Below, one piece after another: positions 1 through 10,992 of a DNA stretch of 64,000 bases. The notes beneath the pieces are model-generated. The model was not told where the DNA came from. It did no database searches and saw only the letters and a list, made by a program, of their open reading frames with translations. Origin of the DNA: Theocolax elegans (taxonomy: Eukaryota; Arthropoda; Insecta; Hymenoptera; Cerocephalidae); contig CM047426.1 of assembly GCA_026168455.1 (NCBI GenBank), positions 60,445,396 through 60,509,395 of the forward strand, read 5' to 3'. Positions within the stretch are counted from its first letter, which is position 1. The number at the start of each line of letters is the position of its first letter. Both the position numbers and the translations under genes were made by a program.

Positions 1-1
1 T

Positions 2-1276
2 ACTTATTTAATATCAATGAATATTCCTTTTCTTACAATGGCTTGGACTGGTATTGCTGCTAATTTATTAATTAATGGAAAAACTGTTCATAGTACATTT
101 AAATTACCATTAAATATAAATGAACAATCAACATGTAAAATTAGTCCTAATTCAGAATATGGTACTTACTTAAAAAATATTAAAATTATAATTTGGGATG
201 AAATTTCAATGGTATCTAGATATGCTTTTGAAACAATTGATAAATTTTTCCGAGATGCGTGTAAAAATGATCTTCCTTTTGGAGATAAAATTATTGTAAC
301 TTCTGGAGACTTTAGACAAACACTACCAATAGTACCACATGGAAATAGAACTAAAATTATTGAAACTTGCGTCAAAAGAAGTTGTTTATGGCCATATTTT
401 TCAAGGTTATCATTGACTGAAAATTTAAGATTGCAAAAGCCAGATACTAGTTTCAAAAAGTGGTTACTTGATATAGGAGAAAATAAAAATTTAACAAAAT
501 ATGAATTAAAAAACAATGTCAAAGAAATACCAACACAATTCATTTGTGATAACAATTTAATAACAGAAATCTTTGGAGATAAGATATATCCTAATGATCC
601 AACATTAAAAAATAAAGTAATATTATCGCCTTTAAATTCTAATGTATTAAAACTTAATGAAGATATAGTAGAAAAAATTGATGGATGTAGTTATACATTT
701 TGATACATTACAAGAATCAATCCCAACAGAATTTTTAAATTCATTAACACCCAATGAATTACCTCCACATAAATTAATATTAAAAAAGGGTGCAATAGTA
801 AGGTCTTTGCGAAATTTAGATATCAATGGTGGACTATGTAATGGAACAATAATGATAATCAAGGATATAAAACAGTGTGTTATAACAGTAGAAATAATTA
901 CAGGTAAAAATGCTGGCAAGATAATATTATTACCACGTATTGATTTATATCCATCATCAGAAGAAATTCCGTTTCATATGATAACAAGACAATTTTCAAT
1001 AAGACTTAGCTTTGCTATGACTATAAACAAAGCTCAAGGTCAATTCTTCGACAAAGTTGGTTTATATTTAAATACTCCTGTTTTTAGTCATGGTCAATTA
1101 TACGTATAGCTTTATCAAGAACAACATCAAAGGATAATTTAAAAGTATTTATAGATAATAAATCTATTAATAAAAATGATAATATAATAAAATATAGAAA
1201 TAAAAAACTTATCCTCAGTGAAAACGCAAAAATTTATACAAAAAATGTAGTTTATTCAGAAATATTTGAATATTAA
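2..1276 (+). pseudogene. Helitron helicase, C-terminal half (5' end lies outside the window)
   Basis: This is the Pif1-type superfamily 1 helicase domain of a Helitron rolling-circle transposase. The reading frame is open from the window edge. It shows the TGIAANLL segment after motif I, the Walker B box IIIWDEISM near 182-210, motif III SGDFRQTLP near 300-330, and the late motifs FAMTINKAQGQ near 1010-1045 and SRTTS near 1115-1130. Two frame breaks make it a pseudogene: the first frame ends at TGA 701-703 while the matching frame is already open from 678, and one extra base near 1108 creates TAG at 1107-1109. Past that break the protein frame continues to TAA at 1274-1276. The protein resembles, but is clearly diverged from, the helicase at 38.3-39.8 kb, so two Helitron lineages are present. 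Walker A would lie left of the window. Confidence 0.9.
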
Positions 1277-1365
1277 TTTTATATATATATATATATTATT
1301 TTTTTCATTGTCTAAATACATACATATATATAAATGTATTAAGAATTATAAATATACTTATAAAT

Positions 1366-2339
1366 ATGTTATTCACTGAATATTGGCTGAGAAATCGCCA
1401 TCTTGATTTATTCAAACTTATTATTACATATAAATAATTAATAAATAACTTTAATATTAATTATTATAAATTGACTGAATATTGGCTGAGAAATCGCCAT
1501 CATGATTTATTTAAACTTATTATATATTAGATGAATAATTAAAAAAAAATAAACTTATTATTAATTGTTATGTATTGACTGAATATTGGCTGAGAAATCG
1601 CCAACATAATTTATTCAAACTTATTTTTTGAAATAAATAATTCAAAAATAAACTTATTATTAATTGTTCTAAATTGACTAAATATTGGCTAAGTAATCGC
1701 CATCATAATGAAATAATAAACTTATGATTTATTGTTATGAATTGACTAATTATGAGTTGTTACGAAATGATTAAATATTGCCTAAGAAATCGCCAACATA
1801 ATTAAATAATTAAAAAATAAACTTATTATTAATTGTTATAAATTGACTAATTATGAGTTGTTACGAAATGATTAAATATTGGCTGAGAAATCGCCATCAT
1901 AATTAAATAATTAAAAAATAAACTTATTATTAATTGTTATAAATTGACTGAATATGAGTTGTTACGAAATGATTAAATATTGGCTGAGAAATCGCCATCA
2001 TAATTAAATAGTTAAAAAATAAACTTATTATTAATTTTTATGAATTGACTGAATATTGGCTGAGAAATCCCCAACATGTTTATTCAAACTTATTATTAGA
2101 TATATAAATAATTAATAAATAAACTTTTTATTAATTGTTCTAAATTGACTGAATATTGGCTAAGTAATCGCCATCATAATGAAATAATAAACTTATGATT
2201 TATTGTTATGAATTGACTAATTATGAGTTGTTACGAAATGATTAAATATTGGCTAAGAAATCGCCAACATAATTAAATAATTAAAAAATAAACTTATTAT
2301 TAATTGTTATAAATTGACTGAATATGAGTTGTTTCGAAA
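1366..2339. repeat. Helitron-adjacent tandem array, part 1
   Basis: AT-rich units of roughly 75-110 bp repeat a near-invariant box TATTGGCTGAGAAATCGCCA, followed by stretches such as AATAAACTTATTATTAATTG and, in the longer units, GAGTTGTTACGAAATGATTA. The box can form a short stem (TGGC...GCCA). The array starts about 90 bp after the helicase stop, so it is probably the 3' non-coding part of that Helitron or a satellite grown from it. It is cut at 2339 by the 8.1-kb element and resumes at 10434. Confidence 0.9.
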
Positions 2340-3009
2340 CCCTGTTGAAAAGACCTTATAAAATCCGATAAAATAATGGCACATTGAATCGGGGTGCCGA
2401 TAAAAATTTTATAGTAATATATCGGGCGATTTCTTTTTTATCGGTACCTATAATGAAATCCTCACAGCTACGAATCACAAGTTCCGAAATTTAGTTTTTA
2501 TAAGTTTTACCTGGTAAAAGATATATCAGTTTCTATGAGACTAATAAATTTATAGGCTTTTATAGAGATATGCTCATTTAATTATTTATAGAAATCTATT
2601 CACTTTACCAATATGAATTCAGAATCGGCATATATCGTAATAAATTGATTGAAAAATTATAAGCCTGTATAGATGTTTTACTACATGAATTACACAAGTG
2701 CATCCAAGAAAATATTAATCGGGTTCTATAATAAAAGAAATGACTATGAAAAGAGTATAGTTCATACACATTTCCCGATAAAAAATTTAATAAGCTCTTA
2801 TCATGGAAATACTGTATATGTTTATATCTTTTTTTGCTTTCTAATAGTAGGTTTATAATTCGAGTCTATAAGGAATTCCGGGTGCAAAAACCTCATACCA
2901 TACTATACAATAAATGCTTATAGTATTTTATAAGATAAACCTCCCAAAAGAAAAAAACATTTTATAGTACAATATGATGATCAACAAAATAAATGGGCGG
3001 TTCGTTTAC

Positions 3010-3790
3010 CGGATCGTATGAGCTGAGACATCCATAAATACAATCTTAATCAAATCGCTAATCGCGTTCAACCAGGCAATTCCGTATTTATTATTTATAA
3101 CAAATAGGCATGTATCGGGTTTTTTAGTATTTGACGTATTCGTGTGCATTGAATTACTAAGGTTCTATAAGGCTTTTCACTATATTGTCCACTAACAACT
3201 ATCGGTGTCTACCGTTAATTTCCATAATTTTAAACCAACCAATACAGTTCTTTTATAAGGTTTTACGAGGATCGACGCATGTATTAGGCATACGACCTAT
3301 CGGGTACTAACGGCTGCGCCAGCAATAACAAATCTTAATCAAATCGCTAATCGCATTCTACCAGGCAATTCCATATTTATTATTTATAACAAATAGGCAT
3401 GTATCGGGTTTTAGAGTATTTGACGTATTCGTGTGCATTGAATTAATAAGGTTATATAAGGCTTTTCACTATATTGTCCACTAACAGCTATCGGTGTCTA
3501 CCGTTAAATTCCATAATTTTAAACCAACCAATACAGTTCTTTTATAAGGTTTTACGAGGATCGACGCATGTATTGGGCATACCACCTATCCGTTACTACC
3601 GGCTGCGCCAGTAATAACAAATCTTAATCAAATTGCTAATCCCATTCTACCAGGCAATTCCGTATTTATTATTTATACCAAATAGGCATGTATCCGGTTT
3701 TCGAAAGTTTGACGTATTTACAAGGTTTTACGAGGTTCGACGCATGTAAGGGACAGACGGCCTATCGGGTTGTATCGGCTGCGCCAACAA
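3010..3790. repeat. ~294-bp tandem repeat in the left arm of the 8.1-kb element
   Basis: Between two and three units are visible; the phrase ATCTTAATCAAAT followed by GCTAATC recurs at about 3045, 3333 and 3625. Units contain AGGCATGTATCGGG, which in reverse complement matches the ATACATGCCTATTCG phrase of the right-arm units, so the two arms carry inverted tandem arrays. Confidence 0.8.
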
Positions 3791-3820
3791 TAATACGAAT
3801 TACATAAGTATACTTAATTT

Positions 3821-3936
3821 CCCAGGTAGCACTGTCCGTCTCGGAGACGTTTTTAAAACATTATTAAGCGTTTTAAGCGTTTTAAGCGTTTTAAAAACGT
3901 CTAGAAATGTCTTTAAGACGTTTTGTGCTGACGGGG
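3821..3936. mobile_element. 116-bp MITE with CCC...GGG tips
   Basis: The left end CCCAGGTAGCAC and the reverse complement of the right end CCCCGTCAGCAC match imperfectly, and both continue into a CGTCT-nnn-AGACG hairpin. The interior repeats GCGTTTTAA three times. The flanking dinucleotide TT is present on both sides (3819-3820 and 3937-3938). It has the same architecture as the larger CCC...GGG elements in this window. Confidence 0.65.
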
Positions 3937-3949
3937 TTATTAATGCTGC

Positions 3950-4344
3950 AGCGATACTCGTATGACACTTTCATGTATTCTTAGTTTTGTAACCTTCAGT
4001 TATAAATGTTTTTCATTGTTATTCTTCATGCATATAAAGATAAAAGTTTCTATGATATAGTACTAATTAACATGAGAGAAATATTAAATTTATTTTATAT
4101 AAACTTATCCAATATAATAATTCTTTTCTTTTCAGGCATCAAATCGAACTCAATTACATGTTAATTTTCAGTATATTTTCAAATACAAAGAGTATTCTTC
4201 CTCCAAGGTCAAAACAGATCTGGAAAATAAATAATTTTAATTCAATTTGAATGTGCTCTAAATTATAAAACTAATTAATAGCAATAATTAATAGCTCTGA
4301 GTGTGTAATATTTTACATATACTCATATATATATATATATATAT
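3950..4344. repeat. Fragment of the ~370-bp AT-rich tandem repeat
   Basis: The unit features a TTCATG-type tract and TATAAACTTATCCAATATAA; the same phrases return near 6015-6180. It ends in a (TA)n run at 4325-4344 in which the palindromic element is inserted. No coding sequence is seen. Confidence 0.6.
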
Positions 4345-5997
4345 GGGTGGTTCTCTGTGACATCGAAGATGAAAAAAATAAATATTGCTATAACTGTGGG
4401 AATATGTTTTAGAGGTATCCAGTAGTTCTCCTGAATTTTTTCAGATTTTTTCTGGGCCATTATTTTAAGTTACAGAGAGTCAAAGTTGACATTTTAGCAC
4501 TTTTTTGCATTATATGTCCATTTTCATGAATTTTTTGCTCCCAGGGGATGCATTTTTCACTAAAAACATAAGTATGACTTTTTTTGTAAAATTTTCCGAA
4601 CTTTTCATTAAAAATACTTTTAAAGACATATATGTATGCTGTCACACTCTTGTAAGCCATTTAAACCTTAAATAGTGAAAATCAGTAATTCTGCTCCGGA
4701 CTCTGCTAACCTAACACTGTCTAAAAGTTGGCTTTTTATAGTCAGAAACTGCCTAAAAATTTCCAGAGTGGGTCTAAATCATTAAGATCACTTATGGTCA
4801 AAATATCCGGGAAAAGTGCCCGAAATATTAATAGAAATGTATATTTGTTGCCTTATAACGATGAATCTAGTAGCATGATCATTGCAAAAAAATTTATGCA
4901 CTTACCTTGGAATGGTAGAAAAGTATCTCCACTTGTTTCAGTATCCATCTAATCCCCTGTAAGGTGCTAAAAATACAAATATTATTATAAAATTATAAAA
5001 AATTATTATTTAATCATTTATAATGCTGGATTTTTAGTTTTACATCCCTTACAAGAATTATAATACTAATCTGAAGGATTACTATAAAAGTATCAACATT
5101 ATTATTATTATTATTCAGCAATACATTGTTTAGATTTCTCAAACTTGTCACTGTGACGTTATCATATTATTCATTATAATTATATATCCGATTTATTTAT
5201 ATATCTTTTGTATTAAATACGTATATTCAGTTATTGTAATAATGATGTTTATATATTTATAGTAATCCTTCAGATTAGTATTATACTTCTTGTAAGGGAT
5301 GTAAAACTGAAAATTCAGCATTATAAATGTTTAAAAATTAATTTTTTACATTTGTATAATAATATTTATATTTTTAGCAGCTTACAGGGGATTAGATGGA
5401 TACTGAAATAAGTGAAGATACTTTTCTACCACTCCAAGGTAAGTGCACAAATTTTTTGCAATGATCATGCTAATAGATTCATCGTTATAAGGCAACAAAT
5501 ATACATTTCTATTAATATTTCGGGCACTTTTCCCGGATATTTTGACCATAAGTGATCTTTATGATTTAGACCCACTCTGGAAATTTTTAGGCAGTTTCTG
5601 ACTATAAAAAGCCAATTTTAGACAGTGTTAGGTTAGCAGAGTCCGGAACAGAATTGCTGATTTTCACTATTTAAGGTTTAAATGGCTTACAAGAGTGTGA
5701 CAGCATACATTTATGTCTTTAAAAGTATTTTTAATGAAAAGTTCGGAAAATTTTACAAAAAAAGTCATACTTATGTTTTTAGTGAAAAATGCATCCCCTG
5801 GGAGCAAAAAATTCATGAAAATGGACATATAATGCAAAAAAGTGCTAAAATGTCAAGTTTGACTCTCTGTAACTTAAAATAATGGCCCAGAAAAAAACTG
5901 AAAAAATTCAGGAGAACTACTAGATACCTCTAAAATATATTCCCACAGTTATAGCAATATTTATTTTTTTCATCTTCGATGTCACAGAGAACCACCC
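4345..5997. mobile_element. 1.65-kb palindromic element, copy 1 (GGGTGGTTCTCTGTGAC tips)
   Basis: It begins GGGTGGTTCTCTGTGAC and ends with the exact reverse complement, and the two arms stay complementary for roughly 750 bp each, meeting near 5170. It is inserted in a (TA)n tract. A nearly identical copy lies at 26641-28295. Each arm contains the same small reading frames of 66 and 74 codons simply because the arms are copies of one another. Each arm also carries, pointing to the outer end, an exon-like segment: acceptor-like TTACAG, an ATG, and donor GGTAAGT (right arm 5388-5438). No transposase is visible. It is probably a foldback-type non-autonomous element; I cannot assign the superfamily. 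Confidence 0.88.
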
Positions 5998-7385
5998 ATA
6001 TATATATATGATACAGTTGCATGTAATCTTAATTTTGAATTATTTAGTTATAAATATTTTTTATTGTTAATCTTCATGCAAGTAAAGGTAAAAGTTTTCT
6101 ATTATAAAGCTACTAATGAAAATCAAAGAATTATTAAATTTATTTTATATAAACTTATCCAATATAATAATTCTTATACGATTCACTGATTCAAGTAAAC
6201 TCTGTAAAATAATTCAGAATGTGTAACGGCATTTATATGTATTCTTTCATTAGTATACTCTTGTATAAAAGTTTATTCTTCATTATTTTTTAAAAATAAA
6301 AAAAATATTAACAGATATTTTAGAACAAATATTTCTATATTCAATATTCCTATATATTTAACTACTTTAGTAATGGTTATAGAAATAACTGTCAGACTCG
6401 AGTGACACTTGCAGGTATTCTTAATTTTGTGCCCTTTAATTATAAATATTTTTCAATGTTATTCTTCATGAAAGTAAAGATAGTGGTTTTCTACAGTGAG
6501 CTAGTAATAAACACCAACCCAGACGGAAATTTATTTTTCCAGAAAGAGCTAAGAAAAGCTAATAAATTTTATAATCAATTTATAATATGCAGATTTTGGA
6601 CTCTGTTAATAGTTAGTTAGAATTTATAACTTTTATTAGCTCTTCTTAGCTTTTGCTAGATTTTATTAGCTTTTAGGTTTTTTTCAAAAGTAAAAGAAAT
6701 GTGCGAGTTTAAAAAAGCTAATAACTACTAATAACTTTTTTAAATTATTATATACAGTAAATAAGTATTTAGAATTTTTATGAATATTTACCAATAGCAA
6801 TCTTTTATTAATAGCTTTTGTTTTTTTGCATACATCACTTAGAAACAGCTAAAAACAGTTAAATATAGGAAAATGCAACAGTTACTATTAGTGTCATTTT
6901 ATCGTTTTTCACGATATTTTCGAAATACAAAAATCTAATAAAACCTAATAAAGGTTAGAAATATTTACGAAATTTTTAAAACAACTAAAAAAATCTTATA
7001 AACATCACCAAATTTTTTAAACTATTACTACAGTCCAAAATCCGCACTTTATAAAGTGTTACGAAAATCTAATAAAAGCTAATAACTTTTATTAAGTATT
7101 TATAAACATTATTCGCATATGATTATTTCCGCTAGGGAAAGAATATTAAATTTAATTTTCAATAAAATAATCCAATTTTGTTAATCTTTTATATGATTCG
7201 ATGATTCATGTTAACATTTAAAATAATTCAGAATTTGTTACGGAATTGGTATGTATTCTTTATTGAACAATCTCTTGTAATAAAGTTTATACTTCATTAT
7301 TTTTCTAATACGAAAACATATTAACCTATTTTTAGAAAAAATATTTCAATTGTCCAATATTTCTATGTGTTCTTAGTAACACCAA
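5998..7385. repeat. ~370-bp AT-rich tandem repeat, interrupted
   Basis: Two further units follow the palindrome: from about 6010 to 6390, and from 6391 to 7385 with a 620-bp element inserted at 6518-7137. Shared phrases include TTAATTTTG, ATTCTTCATG and a TTTATACTTCATTATTTTT-like stretch. This forms the core of the 8.1-kb element. No gene seen. Confidence 0.65.
6518..7137. mobile_element. 620-bp CCC...GGG element with AGCTAATA motifs
   Basis: Left tip CCCAGACGGAAAT and right tip (reverse complement) CCCTAGCGGAAAT. AA is duplicated at 6516-6517 and 7138-7139. The neighbouring tandem unit near 6120 keeps the uninterrupted counterpart (ATCAAAGAAT), confirming a 2-bp duplication. The body is dominated by repeats of AGCTAATAAA and its complement on both sides, the arrangement expected of transposase-binding subterminal repeats. 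No coding capacity. Confidence 0.75.
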
Positions 7386-9775
7386 AGCCACATACTGATT
7401 AAACCCTATAAACGAACCACATAGGTTGCTTGACAATATTAGAATATACCGGTATATTCGGATAAATAATGCTCGACTTAATAGTGAAATGTCCTATTCA
7501 ACCCGATAAATTGCAATCATGAAAAATCATTAATTATTTGAAATCCAGATACATGCCTATTCGTTGTAAATAGAAAATACAGCAATACCTCATAAAATAC
7601 GATAAACGATTCAATAGCGGCTGCTTCTACGACAAGCGTAACCGATAAGATCCTGTAATCAAACCGCTCATTTATGTGATAATACTGATTAAACCCTATA
7701 AACGAACCACATAGGTTGCTTGACAATATTAGAATATACCGGTAGATTTGGATAAATAATGCTCGACTTTATAGTGAAATGTCCTATTCAACCCGATAAA
7801 TTGCAATCATGAAAAATCATTAATTATTTGAAATCCAGATACATGCCTATTTATTGTAAATAGAAAATACAGCAATACCTCATATAAAATACGATAAACG
7901 ATTCAATAGCGGGTGCTTCAACGACAGGCGCCCACGTGAGAAAAATTTATAAAGTTTTTATAAAAATTGTATAAAATGAATTGACGATAGAGAAAAAAGC
8001 CAATTTCAGTTTGACATCTAACCAACTTCAGTTTGATGTCTTATTCCCGTGAGCTTCGTGCAGCGCGAAACGTTTGCCGTCGTATTTTACTTAATCAAGC
8101 AGTTTAGCACTAAATTCGTCGCGGAAGTCGCACTTTTAACCTAGATATATGTGGTGCGTCAATTGACAGCATGGAATATTATCGATTTTGAGAATTTAAA
8201 ATTCAGTCTCGGTGTGGGGAGAGCCGGAATATTGAGACCTGAAGATTCATCTCCGTCTACACTTTTGATCAGATAAGTCCTCCTTTCTCTTGATTTTTAA
8301 AAACTTAGCGATTGAGTACGTTAGATACTTTGTGTTTTTGTAATATTTTTGTTGCAGGTTGGACGATTTTAAAGGTACGATCAACAGCTTCTCCGTGCGT
8401 AGAATCGTCGGTACGAGTCACCCATCGCCACCGCTGCCAGCTGATGAATTTTGCAGTCCTGTTTTTAAGGTTATATATGTTTATTCCCAAAACTTTAACA
8501 TTTAAGTTTTGCAAAATTTTTCCCAATTTTCACAAACTTTTCCCAAGTTGCGCAATACTTTTCCCAAAGTTTACAAACTATACCCATCCTATAAAACACC
8601 GTAAAAAAATTTTAAAACTTATCTCGAACATTTTTAATTACTTTATTATTTATCTTTTTCTATTTTAAAATGTTTCAATTTATATTGAGCCTCAAGTAAC
8701 CGCGTTTTTGTATGTAAATTTATTTAAAATGTGCTTTAAAGTGTGGTATTTATTTAAAAATTTAATAAAAATATATTTTTTATGAAAGCCAATCTTTTTA
8801 TAAAAATTTTATAAAGTTTTTATAACACCAATTTTTTATACAAATTGTATACAATCCATTTTATACACTTTTTATAAAAACTTTATAAATTCTTTTTACG
8901 TGGGCGTAACCGATAAGATCCTGTAATCAAACCGCTGATTTATGTGACAATACTGATTAAACCCTATAAACGAACCACATAGGTTGCTTGACAATATTAG
9001 AATATACCGTTAGATTCGGATAAATAATGCTCGACTTTATAGTAAAATGTCTTATTCAACCCGATAAATTGCAATCATGAAAAATCTTTAATTATTTGAA
9101 ATCCAGATACATGCGTATTCGTTGTAAATAGAAAATACAGCAATACCTCATCAAATACGATAAACGATTCAATAGCGGTTGCTTCTACGACAGGCGTAAC
9201 CGATAAGATCCTGTAATCAAACCGCTGAGTTATATGACAATACTGATTAAACCCTATAAACGAACCACATAGGTTGCTTGACAATATTAGAATATACCGG
9301 TAGATTCGGGTAAATAATGCACGACTTTATAGTGAAATGTCCTATTCAACCCGATAAATTGCAATCATGAAAAATCTTTAATTATTTGAAATCCAGATAC
9401 ATGCGTATTCGTTGTAAATAGAAAATACAGCAATACCTCATAAAATACGATAAACGATTCAATAGCGGTTGCTTCTACGACAGGCGTAACCGATAAGATC
9501 CTGTAATCAAACCGCTGATTTATGTGACAATACTGATTAAACCCTACAAACGAATCACTTAGGTTGCTTGACAATATTAGAATATACCGGTAGATTCGGA
9601 TAAATAATGCTCGACTTTATAGTGAAATTTCCTATTTAACCCGATAAATTGCAATCATGAAAAATCATTAATTATTTGTAATCCAGATACATGCCTATTC
9701 GTTGTAAATAGTAAATACAGCAATACCTCATAAAATGCGATAAGCGATTCAATAGCGGTTACTTTTTGACTGGCA
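7385..9775. repeat. ~290-bp tandem array in the right arm of the 8.1-kb element
   Basis: Four to five units with a period of about 290-293 bp; the phrase CGTAACCGATAAGATCCTG recurs at about 7637, 8905, 9197 and 9487. The 69-codon open frames on the minus strand in each unit are a by-product of the repeat identity. The array is interrupted by the element at 7931-8904. Beyond it, 9776-10433 is unique AT-rich end sequence with CGATAAA-type motifs. Confidence 0.85.
7931..8904. mobile_element. 974-bp CCC...GGG element with TTTATAAAG motifs
   Basis: Left tip CCCACGTGAGAAAAAT and right tip (reverse complement) CCCACGTAAAAAGAAT continue into matching stretches of TTTATAAAGTTTTTATAAAA. CG is duplicated (7929-7930 and 8905-8906). 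Undisturbed neighbouring units read AGGCGTAACC across the same site, proving a 2-bp duplication. The interior holds a 118-codon frame at 8312-8668 that I do not recognise; its AT-rich end and lack of motifs suggest it is not a gene. Confidence 0.82.
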
Positions 9776-10433
9776 AAGCCAGGTACGATGCGTTAGGCAA
9801 GCCGCCCATTTCATGCGTCGATCGTCATAAATCCCTATAAAGGTACCAGGTAAGTTGTTATATAATATTGAAATATGCTGGTAAGGTCATATAGCCGTTA
9901 CTTGGCGTTATTGTGAAACGCCCTATTTAACCTTATATTTTTGTATGCTCTATAAGACAATAACTGTTAAAATCCCGATAGAAATCCACTTGTTAAGAAT
10001 ATACATCATTTTGTATTACCTGAAATAGAACTATAGATAATTCATTCATGTTCGGGTTTTTCATTATAAAATACTATAAACTTTAGAGTGAAAAAGCATT
10101 GATATATAAGTACGTGATAGGTGGCAAATCCTTATAATGCCCGGTAAATATAAATACAAAATATTTAAATATAAATGTGTACCCGATATACTCCGATAAA
10201 CTATTTTATGCTCTTTTATGTTACACGTTTATTCCTATAAAACCTTATAAACAAATTTATTTTTATCGCATTTTATGAGGTGTTCATTATGAAGCCTATA
10301 GTTATAAGCTTATTCTTTCCGATTCGTATTAAATAATGTATAGCATTCTATCGCAAACTCCGGGTGCAAAAGCCACATGAAGTACGATAAAAAAATTTTT
10401 TTTATAGTTTTATATGAGGTTTTTTCAACAGGG

Positions 10434-10992
10434 AATGATTAAATATTGGCTGAGAAATCGCCATCATGATTTATTTAAACTTATTATATATTAGATGAAT
10501 AATTAAAAAAAAATAAACTTATTATTAATTGTTCTAAATTGACTAAATATTGGCTAAGTAATCGCCATCATAATGAAATAATAAACTTATGATTTATTGT
10601 TATGAATTGACTAATTATGAGTTGTTACGAAATGATTAAATATTGGCTAAGAAATCGCCAACATAATTAAATAATTAAAAAATAAACTTATTATTAATTG
10701 TTATAAATTGACTAATTATGAGTTGTTACGAAATGATTAAATATTGGCTGAGAAATCGCCATCATAATTAAATAATTAAAAAATAAACTTATTATTAATT
10801 GTTATAAATTGACTGAATATGAGTTGTTACGAAATGATTAAATATTGGCTGCGAAATCGCCATCATAATTAAATAATTAAAAAATAAACTTATTATTAAT
10901 TGTTATAAATTGACTGAATATGAGTTGTTACGAAATGATTAAATATTGGCTGCGAAATCGCCATCATGATTTATTTAAACTTATTATATATT
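10434..10992. repeat. Helitron-adjacent tandem array, part 2
   Basis: Continuation of the ~100-bp array between its two large insertions; five or six units with the box ATTGGCTGAGAAATCGCC and variants such as GGCTGCGAAATCG. It ends in TATATT, the target of the palindrome that follows. Confidence 0.9.

Larger units (their letters stand above)
2340..10433. mobile_element. 8.1-kb non-autonomous DNA transposon with CCCTGTTGAAAA tips
   Basis: Tips are CCCTGTTGAAAA at the left and its reverse complement (TTTTTTCAACAGGG) at the right. The flanks carry a 2-bp duplication AA (2338-2339 and 10434-10435). Removing the element and one AA restores TTTCGAAATGATTA, which is present uninterrupted in other units of the same array (for example near 14990 and 15485). 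The outer parts (2340-3790 and 7385-10433) are rich in short motifs such as CGATAAA and TATAAAA and contain ~290-bp tandem units that occur in opposite orientation at the two ends. No transposase is visible. Its centre has been hit by four later insertions (3821-3936, 4345-5997, 6518-7137, 7931-8904). Short tips plus subterminal repeats recall CACTA/EnSpm-type elements, but the tips are not CACTA and the superfamily is uncertain. Confidence 0.82.

Noticed and set aside
7517..9574. Three similar 69-codon minus-strand frames, which look like a conserved protein family
   Set aside because: They lie at the same place in ~290-bp tandem units, so their likeness follows from repeat identity; they have no motif, and the frame overlaps non-coding transposon arms.
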